Positions 17,947 to 26,159 of a DNA stretch of 64,000 nt are shown here, piece by piece. Location: positions 1-64,000 of the forward strand of contig NZ_CP107962.1 in NCBI RefSeq assembly GCF_036077095.1, written 5' to 3'. The notes beneath the pieces are model-generated. The model had not been told where the DNA came from. It ran no database searches and saw only the letters and a list, made by a program, of their open reading frames with translations. The position numbers were made by a program, and so were the translations under genes. Source of the DNA: Streptomyces sp. NBC_00376 (GTDB lineage Bacteria > Actinomycetota > Actinomycetes > Streptomycetales > Streptomycetaceae). How positions within the stretch are numbered: the first letter of the stretch is position 1; each line of letters starts with the position of its first letter.

Positions 17947-17991
17947 GGCCCGTGGTCGGGTCTGTGGTCGGGGTGGGCCCGACCACGGGCC
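17947..17991. repeat. Perfect inverted repeat GGCCCGTGGTCGGG
   Basis: The 14-bp arms at 17947-17960 and 17978-17991 are identical to those of the terminator at 10453-10491. Extra GGTCGGGTCTGTGGTCGG words lie just before and inside it. It may terminate transcription from either side. The stretch around it (17807-18323) has no supported gene. Confidence 0.65.
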
Positions 17992-18323
17992 GCTAGTTGA
18001 GGGCTTGGACCTCTCCAACCGCAGCGGTGAACACGGCCGGCAGATTTGTCGCAGTACCGCTGGCGGGCCAGCACGCTCTTGAACAGACGGAAGCCGGGGG
18101 CGGCACGGGAAGTGCGGCACTCGCGGTGCTGGTGTGAGCGCTGTCACCGGCCTCAGACAAGGGTGTCGTGTCCGGCGACGTGTGGCGGTGTCGCGACGGT
18201 CGCGCAGGAACCAAGGTGTCGAAGAGTGCGTTTCCTGGTTCAGGCGAAAACTGCACGGGACAATATGAGGTGGCGGGCCGTCAACCATCCGGTGGCGGGC
18301 GTGTCGGGGCGAGGGGAATCGCT

Positions 18324-18662
18324 GTGTCGCAGGGATGGAAGATCACGGTCATCGTGCTGGCGGGGGTGGGGGTTGTGTCCACTCCGTTGATCTGGTTGCT
18401 GGACGGTCCTGACGGGGGGCAGTTGGTAGGGGCCTCGGTCCAGGCCGCTGTCGGTATCGCCGCCCTGGTCTGGGCCCTGTTCCAGCATCCGTCCCCCGCC
18501 ATCGGTCCCAGGGACAGTGTCGGCCGGACCGGGAAGGCCACCCGCGGTGGTGTTGCCGGCATCAAGCGGCCGGGTGGCCGGGGGCGTGGCTCGGCCACGG
18601 CCACGCGGACGGGTGAGGCCGACGGGGAGAACTCGGTTTCCGGCATCGACTACTCGAACTAG
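18324..18662 (+). CDS. Small membrane protein paired with the NB-ARC/TPR gene
   Basis: This 112-aa protein starts at a GTG 7 nt after GAGGGGA; the longer upstream frame lacks support. Two hydrophobic segments (ITVIVLAGVGVVSTPLIWLL and VGASVQAAVGIAALVWALF) are followed by a basic Gly/Arg-rich tail ending GIDYSN. It stops 11 bp before the STAND gene on the same strand, so the two are probably cotranscribed. A similar small membrane gene sits beside the other NB-ARC/TPR gene at 52597. A membrane partner for the STAND protein is a reasonable inference. Confidence 0.65.
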   Translation: MSQGWKITVIVLAGVGVVSTPLIWLLDGPDGGQLVGASVQAAVGIAALVWALFQHPSPAIGPRDSVGRTGKATRGGVAGIKRPGGRGRGSATATRTGEADGENSVSGIDYSN

Positions 18663-18673
18663 GACCCACCTGC

Positions 18674-21600
18674 ATGACGAAAGCATCATTACGCACGGCA
18701 TGGGGCGAGGAGCCTGAGCCGTCAGTGACCGTGAAGGACACCGGCGATGCGAGAGCCGCCGGCGATGAGATGGTTGTGACCGGGTATCGCGGCCCGGCCC
18801 CGGGAAACGGTAGTGAGCCCTTCTCCTCGGTCAAGCTGGCCGGGACCGGGGATGCGATCGCGTCCGGCGGGATCTCCAACACCGGCTACATCGGCACGCT
18901 GACCGTGCAGCGCGTGCCGCGGGAGCCTGCTTCCTGGCCGCATCAGGTCGGTGTGATCCCGTCCGCGGCGCGGTCGTTCCAGCACCGGGCAGAGGTGGAC
19001 CGGCTGCGGGCTGCGGTCGATGGCGGAGGTACTGCTGTGCTGTGCCAGGTGCTGACGGGGATGGGTGGGGTCGGCAAGACCCAGCTCGTCGCCGACTACG
19101 CCCGCGCCGCCTGGGACGAGGGTGGTCTGGACGTCCTGGTCTGGGTCACCGCCAGCGGCCGCTCGTCCGTGGTGAGCGGATACGCGCAGGCCGGCGTCGA
19201 GCTGTGCCGGGCCGACCCCGACGATCCCGAGCAGGCCGCGAGGACGTTCCTGGCCTGGCTGGCCCCCAAGCGCGGGCAGCGGCCGTGCCGGTGGCTGATC
19301 GTCCTGGACGATGTCACCGACCCCGGCGACCTGGTGGCCAACCCCGACGATCCCGGCAACCGCTACAGCCTGTGGCCGCCCGCCAGCCCATACGGTCGGA
19401 CACTGGTGACCACCCGCTGCCGCGACGCAGCCCTGTTCGGCCAGGACCGCCGCCGGATCGAGGTCGGTCTGTTCACTCCCGCCGAATCGGCCGCCTATCT
19501 CACCGCGGCCCTCGGCGCCCAGGGCCGGACCGAGCCCGCCGGCCAGCTCACCGCCCTCGCTGCCGAACTCGGACACCTTCCCCTGGCCCTGGCCCAGGCC
19601 GCCGCCTACCTCATCGACTCCGGTGACACCGCGGCCGGCTACCGCGATCTGCTGGCCGACCGCGCCACACGCCTCACGGACCTCGCCCCCGAGGCCTTGC
19701 CCGACGGACAGCCCACTGCCCTCGCCGCCGCCTGGTCCCTGTCCATCGACCGCGCCGACACCCTGCGCCCCGCCGGCCTGGCCCGGCCCATGCTCCACCT
19801 GGCATCTCTGCTCGACGCCAACGGCATCCCCCAGACCGTCCTGACCAGTGAGCCGGCCCGCGCTCACCTCGCCGCACACCGCACCGCAACCAACCCCGCA
19901 CGAGCGCGGCGACCGAAGTGGTGGCCGGGCAGACGGCGGCACCCCACAGCATCCACGCCACCGGTCACCCTCAAGGAGGCGGTCGACGCCCTGCGTGCCC
20001 TGGACCGGCTCAGCCTCATCGACCACCAACCCGGCACCTCTCGCCCGGCCGTACGTATCCACCAGCTCATCCAGCGCGCCACCCGCGACACCCACACCCC
20101 CCACCAGCACCACCAGGCCGCGCGCACCGCCGCCGACGCCCTGATGGCCGCCTGGCCCAGGATCGAACGCGACACCGATCTCGCCCAGTCCCTGCGCACC
20201 AACACCGCCGCTCTCACCCGCCACGCCGAAGACGCCCTCTACCGGCCGGACGCGCACGCGGTGCTGTATCACCTCGGCCGCAGCCTCGGCGAATCCGGAC
20301 AGGTCACCGCCGCCCACGGCCACTTCGAGCACCTCGCCGAAACCACCAGCAGCCGCCTCGGTCCCGACCACCCCGACACCCTCAGCGCCTGGGGCAACCT
20401 CGCCGCCATGCGGGGGGAGGCAGGGGACGCGGCGGGGGCCGCGCAGGCCCTCGCCGACCTACTCGATCACATGGTGCGGGTACTGGGCGAAGACCACCCC
20501 GACACCCTCACCACCCGGGGCAACCTCGCCGCCATGCGGGGGGAGGCAGGGGACGCGGCGGGGGCCGCGCAGGCCTTCACCGACCTACTGACCGACCGGG
20601 CGCGGGTACTGGGCGAAGACCACCCCGACACCCTCACCACCCGGAACAACCTCGCCACCATGCGGGGGGAGGCAGGGGACGCGGCGGGGGCCGCGCAGGC
20701 CTTCACCGACCTACTGACCGACCGGGCGCGGGTACTGGGCGAAGACCACCCCGACACCCTCACCACCCGGAACAACCTCGCCACCTGGCGGGGACGGGCG
20801 GGGAACGCGGAGGGGGCCGCGCAGGCCTTCACCGACCTACTCGATCACATGGTGCGGGTACTGGGCGAAGACCACCCCGACACCCTCACCACCCGGAACA
20901 ACCTCGCCGCCTGGCGGGGACGGGCGGGGAACGCGGAGGGGGCCGCGCAGGCCTTCACCGACCTACTCGATCACATGGTGCGGGTACTGGGCGAAGACCA
21001 CCCCGAGACCTTCACCGTACGGGGCAACCTCGCCACCATGCGGGGGGAGGCAGGGGACGCGGCGGGGGCCGCGCAGGCCTTCACCGACCTACTGACCGAC
21101 CGGGCGCGGGTACTGGGCGAAGACCACCCCGACACCCTCACCACCCGGAACAACCTCGCCACCATGCGGGGGGAGGCAGGGGACGCGGCGGGGGCCGCGC
21201 AGGCCCTCGCCGACCTACTCGATCACATGGTGCGGGTACTGGGCGAAGACCACCCCGACACCCTCACCACCCGGAACAACCTCGCCACCATGCGGGGGGA
21301 GGCAGGGGACGCGGCGGGGGCCGCGCAGGCCCTCGCCGACCTACTCGATCACATGGTGCGGGTACTGGGCGAAGACCACCCCAACACCCTCACCACCCGG
21401 GGCAACCTCGCCTCCTGGCGGGGGGAGGCGGGGGATGCGGAGGGGGCCGCGCAGGCCTTCACCGACCTACTCGATCACATGGTGCGGGTACTGGGCGAAG
21501 ACCACCCCAACACCCTCACCACCCGGAACAACTTCGCCTCCTGGCGGGGGGAGGCAGGGGACGCGGCGGGGGCCGCGCAGGCCTTCACCGACCTACTCGA

Positions 21601-21844
21601 TCACATGGTGCGGGTACTGGGCGAAGACCACCCCAACACCCTCACCACCCGGAACAACCTCGCCTCCTGGCGGGGGGAGGCGGGGGACGCGGCGGGGGCC
21701 GCGCAGGCCTTCACCGACCTACTCGATCACATGGTGCGGGTACTGGGCGAAGACCACCCCCTCGCGCGGATGGTTCGACACAGCCTCGACCGCTGGCGGA
21801 AGGAAGCGGAGAGGACGCCGGACGTACGTAGCGACCGTTCGTGA
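18674..21844 (+). CDS. STAND NTPase: NB-ARC domain with tandem TPR repeats
   Basis: The product is 1056 aa. The N-terminal 80 residues have Gly/Thr-rich repeats (VKDTGDARAAG, LAGTGDAIASGG). The NB-ARC region follows, with Walker A GMGGVGKT (129-136), Walker B LIVLDDV (208-214) and a GHLPLALAQAAAYL motif. From about residue 576 there are 11 tandem 42-aa TPR units, pattern LGEDHPDTLTTRNNLA then GEAGDAAGAAQAFTDLL. Such proteins oligomerise on sensing a ligand with the repeats; in bacteria many act in antiphage defence or regulation. No effector domain (TIR, nuclease, protease) is visible in the chain. The small membrane protein upstream is the only candidate partner. Confidence 0.9.
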   Translation: MTKASLRTAWGEEPEPSVTVKDTGDARAAGDEMVVTGYRGPAPGNGSEPFSSVKLAGTGDAIASGGISNTGYIGTLTVQRVPREPASWPHQVGVIPSAARSFQHRAEVDRLRAAVDGGGTAVLCQVLTGMGGVGKTQLVADYARAAWDEGGLDVLVWVTASGRSSVVSGYAQAGVELCRADPDDPEQAARTFLAWLAPKRGQRPCRWLIVLDDVTDPGDLVANPDDPGNRYSLWPPASPYGRTLVTTRCRDAALFGQDRRRIEVGLFTPAESAAYLTAALGAQGRTEPAGQLTALAAELGHLPLALAQAAAYLIDSGDTAAGYRDLLADRATRLTDLAPEALPDGQPTALAAAWSLSIDRADTLRPAGLARPMLHLASLLDANGIPQTVLTSEPARAHLAAHRTATNPARARRPKWWPGRRRHPTASTPPVTLKEAVDALRALDRLSLIDHQPGTSRPAVRIHQLIQRATRDTHTPHQHHQAARTAADALMAAWPRIERDTDLAQSLRTNTAALTRHAEDALYRPDAHAVLYHLGRSLGESGQVTAAHGHFEHLAETTSSRLGPDHPDTLSAWGNLAAMRGEAGDAAGAAQALADLLDHMVRVLGEDHPDTLTTRGNLAAMRGEAGDAAGAAQAFTDLLTDRARVLGEDHPDTLTTRNNLATMRGEAGDAAGAAQAFTDLLTDRARVLGEDHPDTLTTRNNLATWRGRAGNAEGAAQAFTDLLDHMVRVLGEDHPDTLTTRNNLAAWRGRAGNAEGAAQAFTDLLDHMVRVLGEDHPETFTVRGNLATMRGEAGDAAGAAQAFTDLLTDRARVLGEDHPDTLTTRNNLATMRGEAGDAAGAAQALADLLDHMVRVLGEDHPDTLTTRNNLATMRGEAGDAAGAAQALADLLDHMVRVLGEDHPNTLTTRGNLASWRGEAGDAEGAAQAFTDLLDHMVRVLGEDHPNTLTTRNNFASWRGEAGDAAGAAQAFTDLLDHMVRVLGEDHPNTLTTRNNLASWRGEAGDAAGAAQAFTDLLDHMVRVLGEDHPLARMVRHSLDRWRKEAERTPDVRSDRS
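20401..21786 (+). repeat. Eleven tandem 126-bp TPR-coding repeats
   Basis: Units of 126 bp repeat in frame and are close to identical even at silent sites, for example CGGGTACTGGGCGAAGACCA in every unit. Units differ by a few cassette-like blocks (DLLTDRARV or DLLDHMVRV; GEAGDAAG or GRAGNAEG). This points to recent expansion or recombination between repeats. Confidence 0.95.
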
Positions 21845-22041
21845 GACACCGAGATCGCCTCGGTGTTACCGCAAGATGCGACTGTCACGCAGGCCGTGTA
21901 CGTGCCTATGTGATGGTCACCTTCTTCCGCGGCTGCCCGCAGGGCCAGGTCCTCTCGGCCTGGTGAGCTCGCACGGCGTGCCTCGGAGCATCGACCGCCC
22001 CGAGGCACGGCAGGGCCGTCCGAAACGGCCTCGGTGTCCAG

Positions 22042-22428
22042 TCAGCCGTCATTCCTGGGGATCTGTTCCCGCCGGGCGGCTGCCAGGCGGGCGCGGACGG
22101 TCGCGGGCTCGGTTCCTGTCACGGTGGCGATCTGGTCGATACTCAGCAGCAGTTTGTGGTGGAGGAGGTGGGTGTCCTCGATGGCGGTGGAGGTGCGGCC
22201 GCTGCGGCGTGCGACGGTCTGGGTGAACCGCTGCCATGCCCAGGCCGATGGGCGCTGCTCGGCGACCACGGAGGTCCAGGTGCTGGCCACGGTCTCGAAG
22301 AGTTTCGATGTTGCTATCCGGGCTTCCTCCGTGGGGAGGTGGGCGGTGGCGTAGGCGTGGTAGGTGGGTCGGTGGAGGTCGTAGAACGCGTAGTAGGCGT
22401 TTGTGAGGACTGTGGGCGACGGCTTCAT
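22042..22428 (-). CDS. Small protein with sigma-70 region 4-like HTH
   Basis: A 128-aa protein starting MKPSPTVLTNAYYAFYDL. The C-terminal part (LLLSIDQIATVTGTEPATVRARLAAARREQ) looks like the HTH of sigma-70 region 4, with the usual conserved hydrophobic spacing. The N-terminal part is helical and Tyr-rich. It is the last gene of a minus-strand set with the HTH protein (22460-23407) and a small membrane protein (23527-23799). It lacks a recognisable sigma region 2, so it may be an accessory regulator rather than a full sigma factor. Confidence 0.65.
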   Translation of the reverse strand: MKPSPTVLTNAYYAFYDLHRPTYHAYATAHLPTEEARIATSKLFETVASTWTSVVAEQRPSAWAWQRFTQTVARRSGRTSTAIEDTHLLHHKLLLSIDQIATVTGTEPATVRARLAAARREQIPRNDG

Positions 22429-22459
22429 GGTCAGTACTTCCTTGTTCTGCCGTTCCTGG

Positions 22460-23407
22460 TCAGCCGAAGGCGTCAGCGGGGAGGCTGCTGACTGGGCCGC
22501 GGTCGTGTGTGGCGTTGCGCCACAGGGGCAGGGCGATGTTGGGCTTGCTCTGCAGGGCGGTCGCGAGCCGGTGGTACACGGTCCATTCCGGTACTCCGGG
22601 GCCGTGGAAGGCCTGCCGGAGGTCGGCGATGGTGATGCCGCGCCGGGCGGAGCTGATGAGCCGGTCCTCGCGGGGGGAGCCTGCGGCGTAGTTCAGGGCT
22701 TGGAAGTAGGTGCGCAGGGTGTGCACGGGGTCGGTGGTGCTGACGGGGTCGTCGGCGGCGATCTTCCAGAGCAGTGTGGCGAACTCGGTCTCGGTGCTGC
22801 CGGCGCACTTTCTGGTGATCAGCTCTACGTAGGAGAGGGTGGCGTGCCGCTCGCCGGACAGGATGCGGGAGAGGTAGGAGCGGTGGATGTTCATGTGTTT
22901 GGCCAGTTCCCGCTGCGGGATGCCGGACTGCTTCCACATGAGGGTGAGCGCACAGGCCAGGCGCTGGTGCGGGTCGCGCAGCGAGGCTTTCTTCGGCATG
23001 GCCCGTTTGGCGGCCCGCTGTGAGCCGAACGCGAGCACGGGGCGTTTGCGGGTCGCGAGCTCACGGTCGACGGCTCGTGGCGGGTACTTCCTGCGTAACC
23101 GGTCCGCGCTGACCTTCATCAGGGGTTCGAGGTCGGTGAGTGGTTCGCCACGGGAGCGCTGGCGGACGACGAGTGCTGCGGTCGTGTCCTCCATGAGGCG
23201 GGTGAGCTGGACCGTGCATTCGAGCAGGTCGGTGGTGACCGCGCTGGGGTCGGATGCGCGTGCGGCGAAGGTCTCGGCGATCCGGACGGCGTCCACGGCC
23301 ATGCCGTGTACCGCGGTACTGCAGCGGGCGGCGCGCTCGGGGTCGGTGGCCGACCTTGTGCGGGCCGGCTCGGGACTGGGGGGTGGTTTGTGCGAACTGG
23401 TGGGCAC
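22460..23407 (-). CDS. XRE-family regulator
   Basis: About 315 aa from the GTG at 23407 (VPTSSHKPPP), preceded by GAAAGAG; an upstream extension of the frame is low-complexity Arg/Pro and unlikely to be coding. After a helical N-terminal half, an HTH of XRE type sits near residues 195-245 (WKQSGIPQRELAKHMNIHRS, then LSRILSGER). The C-terminal part is helical and probably mediates oligomerisation or ligand sensing. It lies in a minus-strand operon upstream of the sigma-like protein, with a 31-bp gap. Targets unknown. Confidence 0.7.
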   Translation of the reverse strand: MPTSSHKPPPSPEPARTRSATDPERAARCSTAVHGMAVDAVRIAETFAARASDPSAVTTDLLECTVQLTRLMEDTTAALVVRQRSRGEPLTDLEPLMKVSADRLRRKYPPRAVDRELATRKRPVLAFGSQRAAKRAMPKKASLRDPHQRLACALTLMWKQSGIPQRELAKHMNIHRSYLSRILSGERHATLSYVELITRKCAGSTETEFATLLWKIAADDPVSTTDPVHTLRTYFQALNYAAGSPREDRLISSARRGITIADLRQAFHGPGVPEWTVYHRLATALQSKPNIALPLWRNATHDRGPVSSLPADAFG

Positions 23408-23526
23408 GGAGAACTCTTTCGGGGGTGCTGGAGCGGGTTTTTGGACCGCTTCATTCGTCGGGCACTGTGGTGACCTGGACGGCGGTCGCGGCAAGAGGAG
23501 CAGCCGCGACCGCGCGGTTGGTCGGG

Positions 23527-23799
23527 TCAGCGTCGACGCACCCACTGGCGGACCAGGGAAGATCCGTGAGCGGCTGTCAGGAGCAGCATCAGGACGGGCA
23601 GCACCTCGGGTGTGAGAACGCCCGGGATCACGAGCAGCGGCAGGGAAATCGCCACGACGGGCATGCTTCCGCGCACGGTGACAGAGGTGACAACCCGGCA
23701 TGAGGTTTCAACCATGCGCGGGGCAGAAATGATAAGTTCGCGGCTTGTTTCCCCTGCAAAAGCATGTGCGGGGAGACGAGTTCGGCGTCGGTCGGCCAT
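23527..23799 (-). CDS. Small membrane protein, first gene of the regulator operon
   Basis: A 90-aa protein with ATG 7 nt after GAAAGGAG. A hydrophobic stretch (VVAISLPLLVIPGVLTPEVL and PVLMLLLTAAHG) can make two helices, ending VRQWVRRR. It precedes the XRE gene by about 120 bp on the same strand. Function unknown. Confidence 0.55.
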   Translation of the reverse strand: MADRRRTRLPAHAFAGETSRELIISAPRMVETSCRVVTSVTVRGSMPVVAISLPLLVIPGVLTPEVLPVLMLLLTAAHGSSLVRQWVRRR

Positions 23800-23846
23800 G
23801 GAGGGGCTCCTTTCAGGGTTCGACTGGACGTTGAGACAGCGACAAG

Positions 23847-23911
23847 AGACCCCGGCACCCGGCGACCAACCTGCGGCCGGGGTCTTTGCCTGCCCCGACG
23901 GAGAGTCGGGG
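23847..23911. promoter_or_regulatory. Two adjacent hairpins in the leader of the regulator operon
   Basis: AGACCCCGGC (23847-23856) pairs with GCCGGGGTCT (23876-23885), followed by TTTG on the plus strand. CCCCGAC (23893-23899) pairs with GTCGGGG (23905-23911), followed by AAAA. Both lie 50-110 bp upstream of the minus-strand start at 23799. They could be an attenuator for that operon or a bidirectional terminator. The rest of 23912-24351 holds no gene that I can support. Confidence 0.4.
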
Positions 23912-24351
23912 AAAATGCAACCTACTACTAACGGCTCATGGTTGGTGCCGCAACGTAGTGCTCATGGGTACGCACACCCACCCCGCCCTCCCGGTCAAAC
24001 AGTCACGTAACTGACCAGTAAGACTTAAAAGCCGACCAAAACCAGTCGGATGAAACGGACAACGGTAGCGAAGGGCTCGAATCCGCTGGAGCGGAACACC
24101 CCCGCGCCAACTCGCGCCACCCCCGCCCCCTTCTGCCGCGCCCCGACGGTTTCCACGGAACTTGGCACCAGACGCATAACTCGAACGGGTGAACGGCCTC
24201 ACCCGCGACCGGCGAACCGGTCACCGACTCCCGGCGGCGCCACAGCCCTCGCCGGGAGCAGCCACTGGCACCATGAATGTGACGATGCGTCAAGCTATGT
24301 CGCGCTCTGAAATCATGAGGCTGTATCAGCCCCCGACTTCGGAGCATCGCC

Positions 24352-25101
24352 GTGACAGCACGCCGCCTCGCCCCCATCGCCGCCCTCTTCCTCGCGGCCT
24401 CGCTCGCCGCCTGCAACCCAAGCGGAACGAAGAGCGAGTCCGACTCGAAGCCGTCGGCCCCCGCCGCGGCCAGTGCTTCCGGCGCTCCGGCTGATGGCGC
24501 CGCCGCCGCCCCGGGCGCCCCCGCGGGTGGCAGCGACCTGCCCCTCGCCGAGGCCATCGCCAAAATTCCGTCCGGTACCGAGGACCGCGCCGGGTACGAG
24601 CGCGATTCCTTCCACCTGTGGGTCGACGCGGACAAGGACGGCTGCGACACCAGGAAGGAAGTCCTGATCTCCGAGGCGGTCAAGGCTCCCGAGCAGGGGG
24701 CCCGGTGCGCACTGAGCGGGGGCGAGTGGCTGAGCTACTACGACGAGGTCACCGTGAACGCGGCCACCAAGCTCGACATCGACCACGTCGTACCGCTCGC
24801 CGAAGCCTGGGACTCCGGAGCCTCGAAGTGGGACGCGGACCGGCGCGAGCAGTACGCCAACGACCTCACAGCCGACAGGTCGCTGGTCGCCGTCACCGCG
24901 AAGACCAACCGGTCCAAGGCCGACCGGGACCCGGCCGAATGGCTCCCGCCGGCCGCGTCCGCACAGTGCACCTACAGTGCCGACTGGGTGGGCACCAAGC
25001 TCCGCTGGAAGCTCACCGCGGACTCCAAAGAACGCGCAGCCCTGGAGAAGCTCGCCAAGGGCTGCACGGACACCGTCGTGAAGTACGAAACCGCCCCCTG
25101 A
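24352..25101 (+). CDS. Secreted lipoprotein HNH nuclease (DUF1524 type)
   Basis: This 249-aa protein starts at a GTG. The N-terminus is a lipoprotein signal with lipobox LAAC (Cys21), then an Ala/Ser/Pro linker to about residue 60. The C-terminal domain (75-249) carries LDIDHVVPLAEAWDSG (His145 of the HNH/DUF1524 motif) and NRSKADRDPAEWLPP, which supplies the Asn and downstream metal-site residues. It has a secreted paralogue at 30827-31528. It should be an exported, membrane-tethered nuclease, for nutrient DNA use or competition; which of these is not visible. No adjacent immunity gene is evident. Confidence 0.85.
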   Translation: MTARRLAPIAALFLAASLAACNPSGTKSESDSKPSAPAAASASGAPADGAAAAPGAPAGGSDLPLAEAIAKIPSGTEDRAGYERDSFHLWVDADKDGCDTRKEVLISEAVKAPEQGARCALSGGEWLSYYDEVTVNAATKLDIDHVVPLAEAWDSGASKWDADRREQYANDLTADRSLVAVTAKTNRSKADRDPAEWLPPAASAQCTYSADWVGTKLRWKLTADSKERAALEKLAKGCTDTVVKYETAP

Positions 25102-25117
25102 CCAGCAGTCAGACACG

Positions 25118-25152
25118 GCACCCTCACCGCATCCGGATCACGGTGAGGGTGC
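25118..25152. terminator. Hairpin terminator after the HNH nuclease
   Basis: GCACCCTCACCG (25118-25129) pairs with CGGTGAGGGTGC (25141-25152) around an 11-nt loop. It lies 17 bp past the nuclease stop. On the other strand it encodes the last residues of the decayed ligase gene. Confidence 0.65.
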
Positions 25153-25619
25153 TGTGCCGGCCGGACCCGGCCAGCACCTCCACGACCAGATCCGTCCCCA
25201 CCCGTGTGTACAGCTCACCCTCCGCCCGCCGCTCCCCCACCGCCGCCGCGCCGCTCAAGGCCTCACCGACACGAGCCGCGAGAACGGGCTCCAGGCGTGC
25301 GGACACCCTGGCTGGCCCGCCCTCGTCCCCCACCGCCAGGACCAGATGGTGCGGTCTGAGCCGGGGCCGGTGAACCCCAGCACCAGGGCGTCGACCGTGT
25401 CCGCGTGCCGAACTTCGATTCCCTCGATTCCCTGTTCACGCAGGGTGTCGTACCAGAGCACGGCGACGTCCCGGTCGTCGGTGGCCGGGGTGGCCTGGAT
25501 CGGCGGCCCGACATCGGCGAGGAGCTCCAGGAGGAAGGCGCGGCGCTCGGTGTACGGCAGGCTTCGGCAGTCGCCGATCGCTGGGTCCGGGTGCTGCAGA
25601 ACGTCCCAGCAGATGTAGG
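25124..25619 (-). pseudogene. Decayed 3' half of an ATP-dependent DNA ligase gene
   Basis: Read from 25619 down, the frame gives DPAIGDCRSLPYTERRAFLL, then ATDDRDVAVLWYDTLREQGI, then RHADTVDALVLGFTGPG. A frameshift leads to SARLEPVLAARVGEALSG and LYTRVGTDLVVEVLAGSGRH to a stop at 25124. This is the order of the adenylation-domain end and OB-fold of ligases like the intact one at 32826-33785. The segment between GIEGI and the KVRH-type motif is deleted, the 5' half with the catalytic Lys is gone, and the break at 25619 abuts the IS6-type element. Confidence 0.75.
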
Positions 25620-25635
25620 GGCACTGTCAGGTTGA

Positions 25636-25933
25636 GTGAGTGGTCTCCGGGCTGGAATGGTAGCCGGGTTTGTGGATCGTTCGGGAGGAGCTGGTGGTGG
25701 AGGGCGCCGGGGAAGGGCCGTCGTACAAGGGGTTCCGGTTCCCGGCGGAGGTCATCTCCCACGCAGTATGGCTGTACCACCGCTTCCCGCTCTCCTTCCG
25801 CGAAGTCGAGGAGCTGCTCCTGGCCCGCGGGATCACCGTCTCCCATGATGCGATCCGCCGGTGGTGCGACCGGTTCGGCCCCCGCTACGCGGCCGCCCTG
25901 CGCCGCCGCCGGCCCCAGGCCGGCGACAAGTGG
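25636..25933 (+). pseudogene. IS6-family transposase, 5' part (interrupted)
   Basis: The frame reads YKGFRFPAEVISHAVWLYHR, then FPLSFREVEELLLARGITVS and DAIRRWCDRFGPRYA, ending GDK-W at 25933. This is the conserved start of IS6/IS26-type transposases. The expected continuation HLDEVFVKINGVRHYLW appears only at 27373, after the IS110 insertion. The element's left end lies near 25625, directly against the decayed ligase gene. I could not identify its terminal inverted repeats. Confidence 0.75.
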
Positions 25934-25934
25934 C

Positions 25935-26159
25935 TCTACCTTCTTGAACGGGTTGGTCCTCCCGTTCGTAGGGTGAGGACACCCAGGGGAGCTGGGTGTG
26001 GCTGACAAGTGGCTGCCGTTCGTGGCTTCAGGTGCTTGGCCGCCTGGCTCCCCACGACGACTCGGCCGCCGATTGGGAAGTGCGAACAAGTCGCTGTGTA
26101 GAGCAATGCCGGCGAGGTCGTCCGTGGTACGCAAGGCATGTACGACCGAATGGAGCACG
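25935..26159 (+). ncRNA. Candidate bridge RNA of IS110 copy 1
   Basis: The non-coding left end holds all four guide segments expected of a bridge RNA. Left target guide GACAAGTGGC (26004-26013) is identical to the left flank 25925-25934. Right target guide CAGGTGC (26029-26035) is the complement of the right flank GCACCTG (27372-27378). Left donor guide ATTGGGAAG (26072-26080) equals the right end plus first core base (27364-27372). Right donor guide GTAGAGC (26098-26104) is the complement of core plus left end GCTCTAC (25933-25939). A hairpin CACCCAG/CTGGGTG precedes the target loop. The scaffold between guides matches copy 2. RNA boundaries are estimates. Confidence 0.85.

Noticed and set aside
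20401..21786. 126-bp repeats considered as a non-coding satellite
   Set aside because: They keep frame for 42-aa TPR units with conserved TPR residues throughout.
19918..21831. A 637-codon Arg/His/Pro frame in the TPR repeats
   Set aside because: It is the +1 shadow of the tandem repeats; the STAND frame has the Walker motifs and the canonical TPR pattern.
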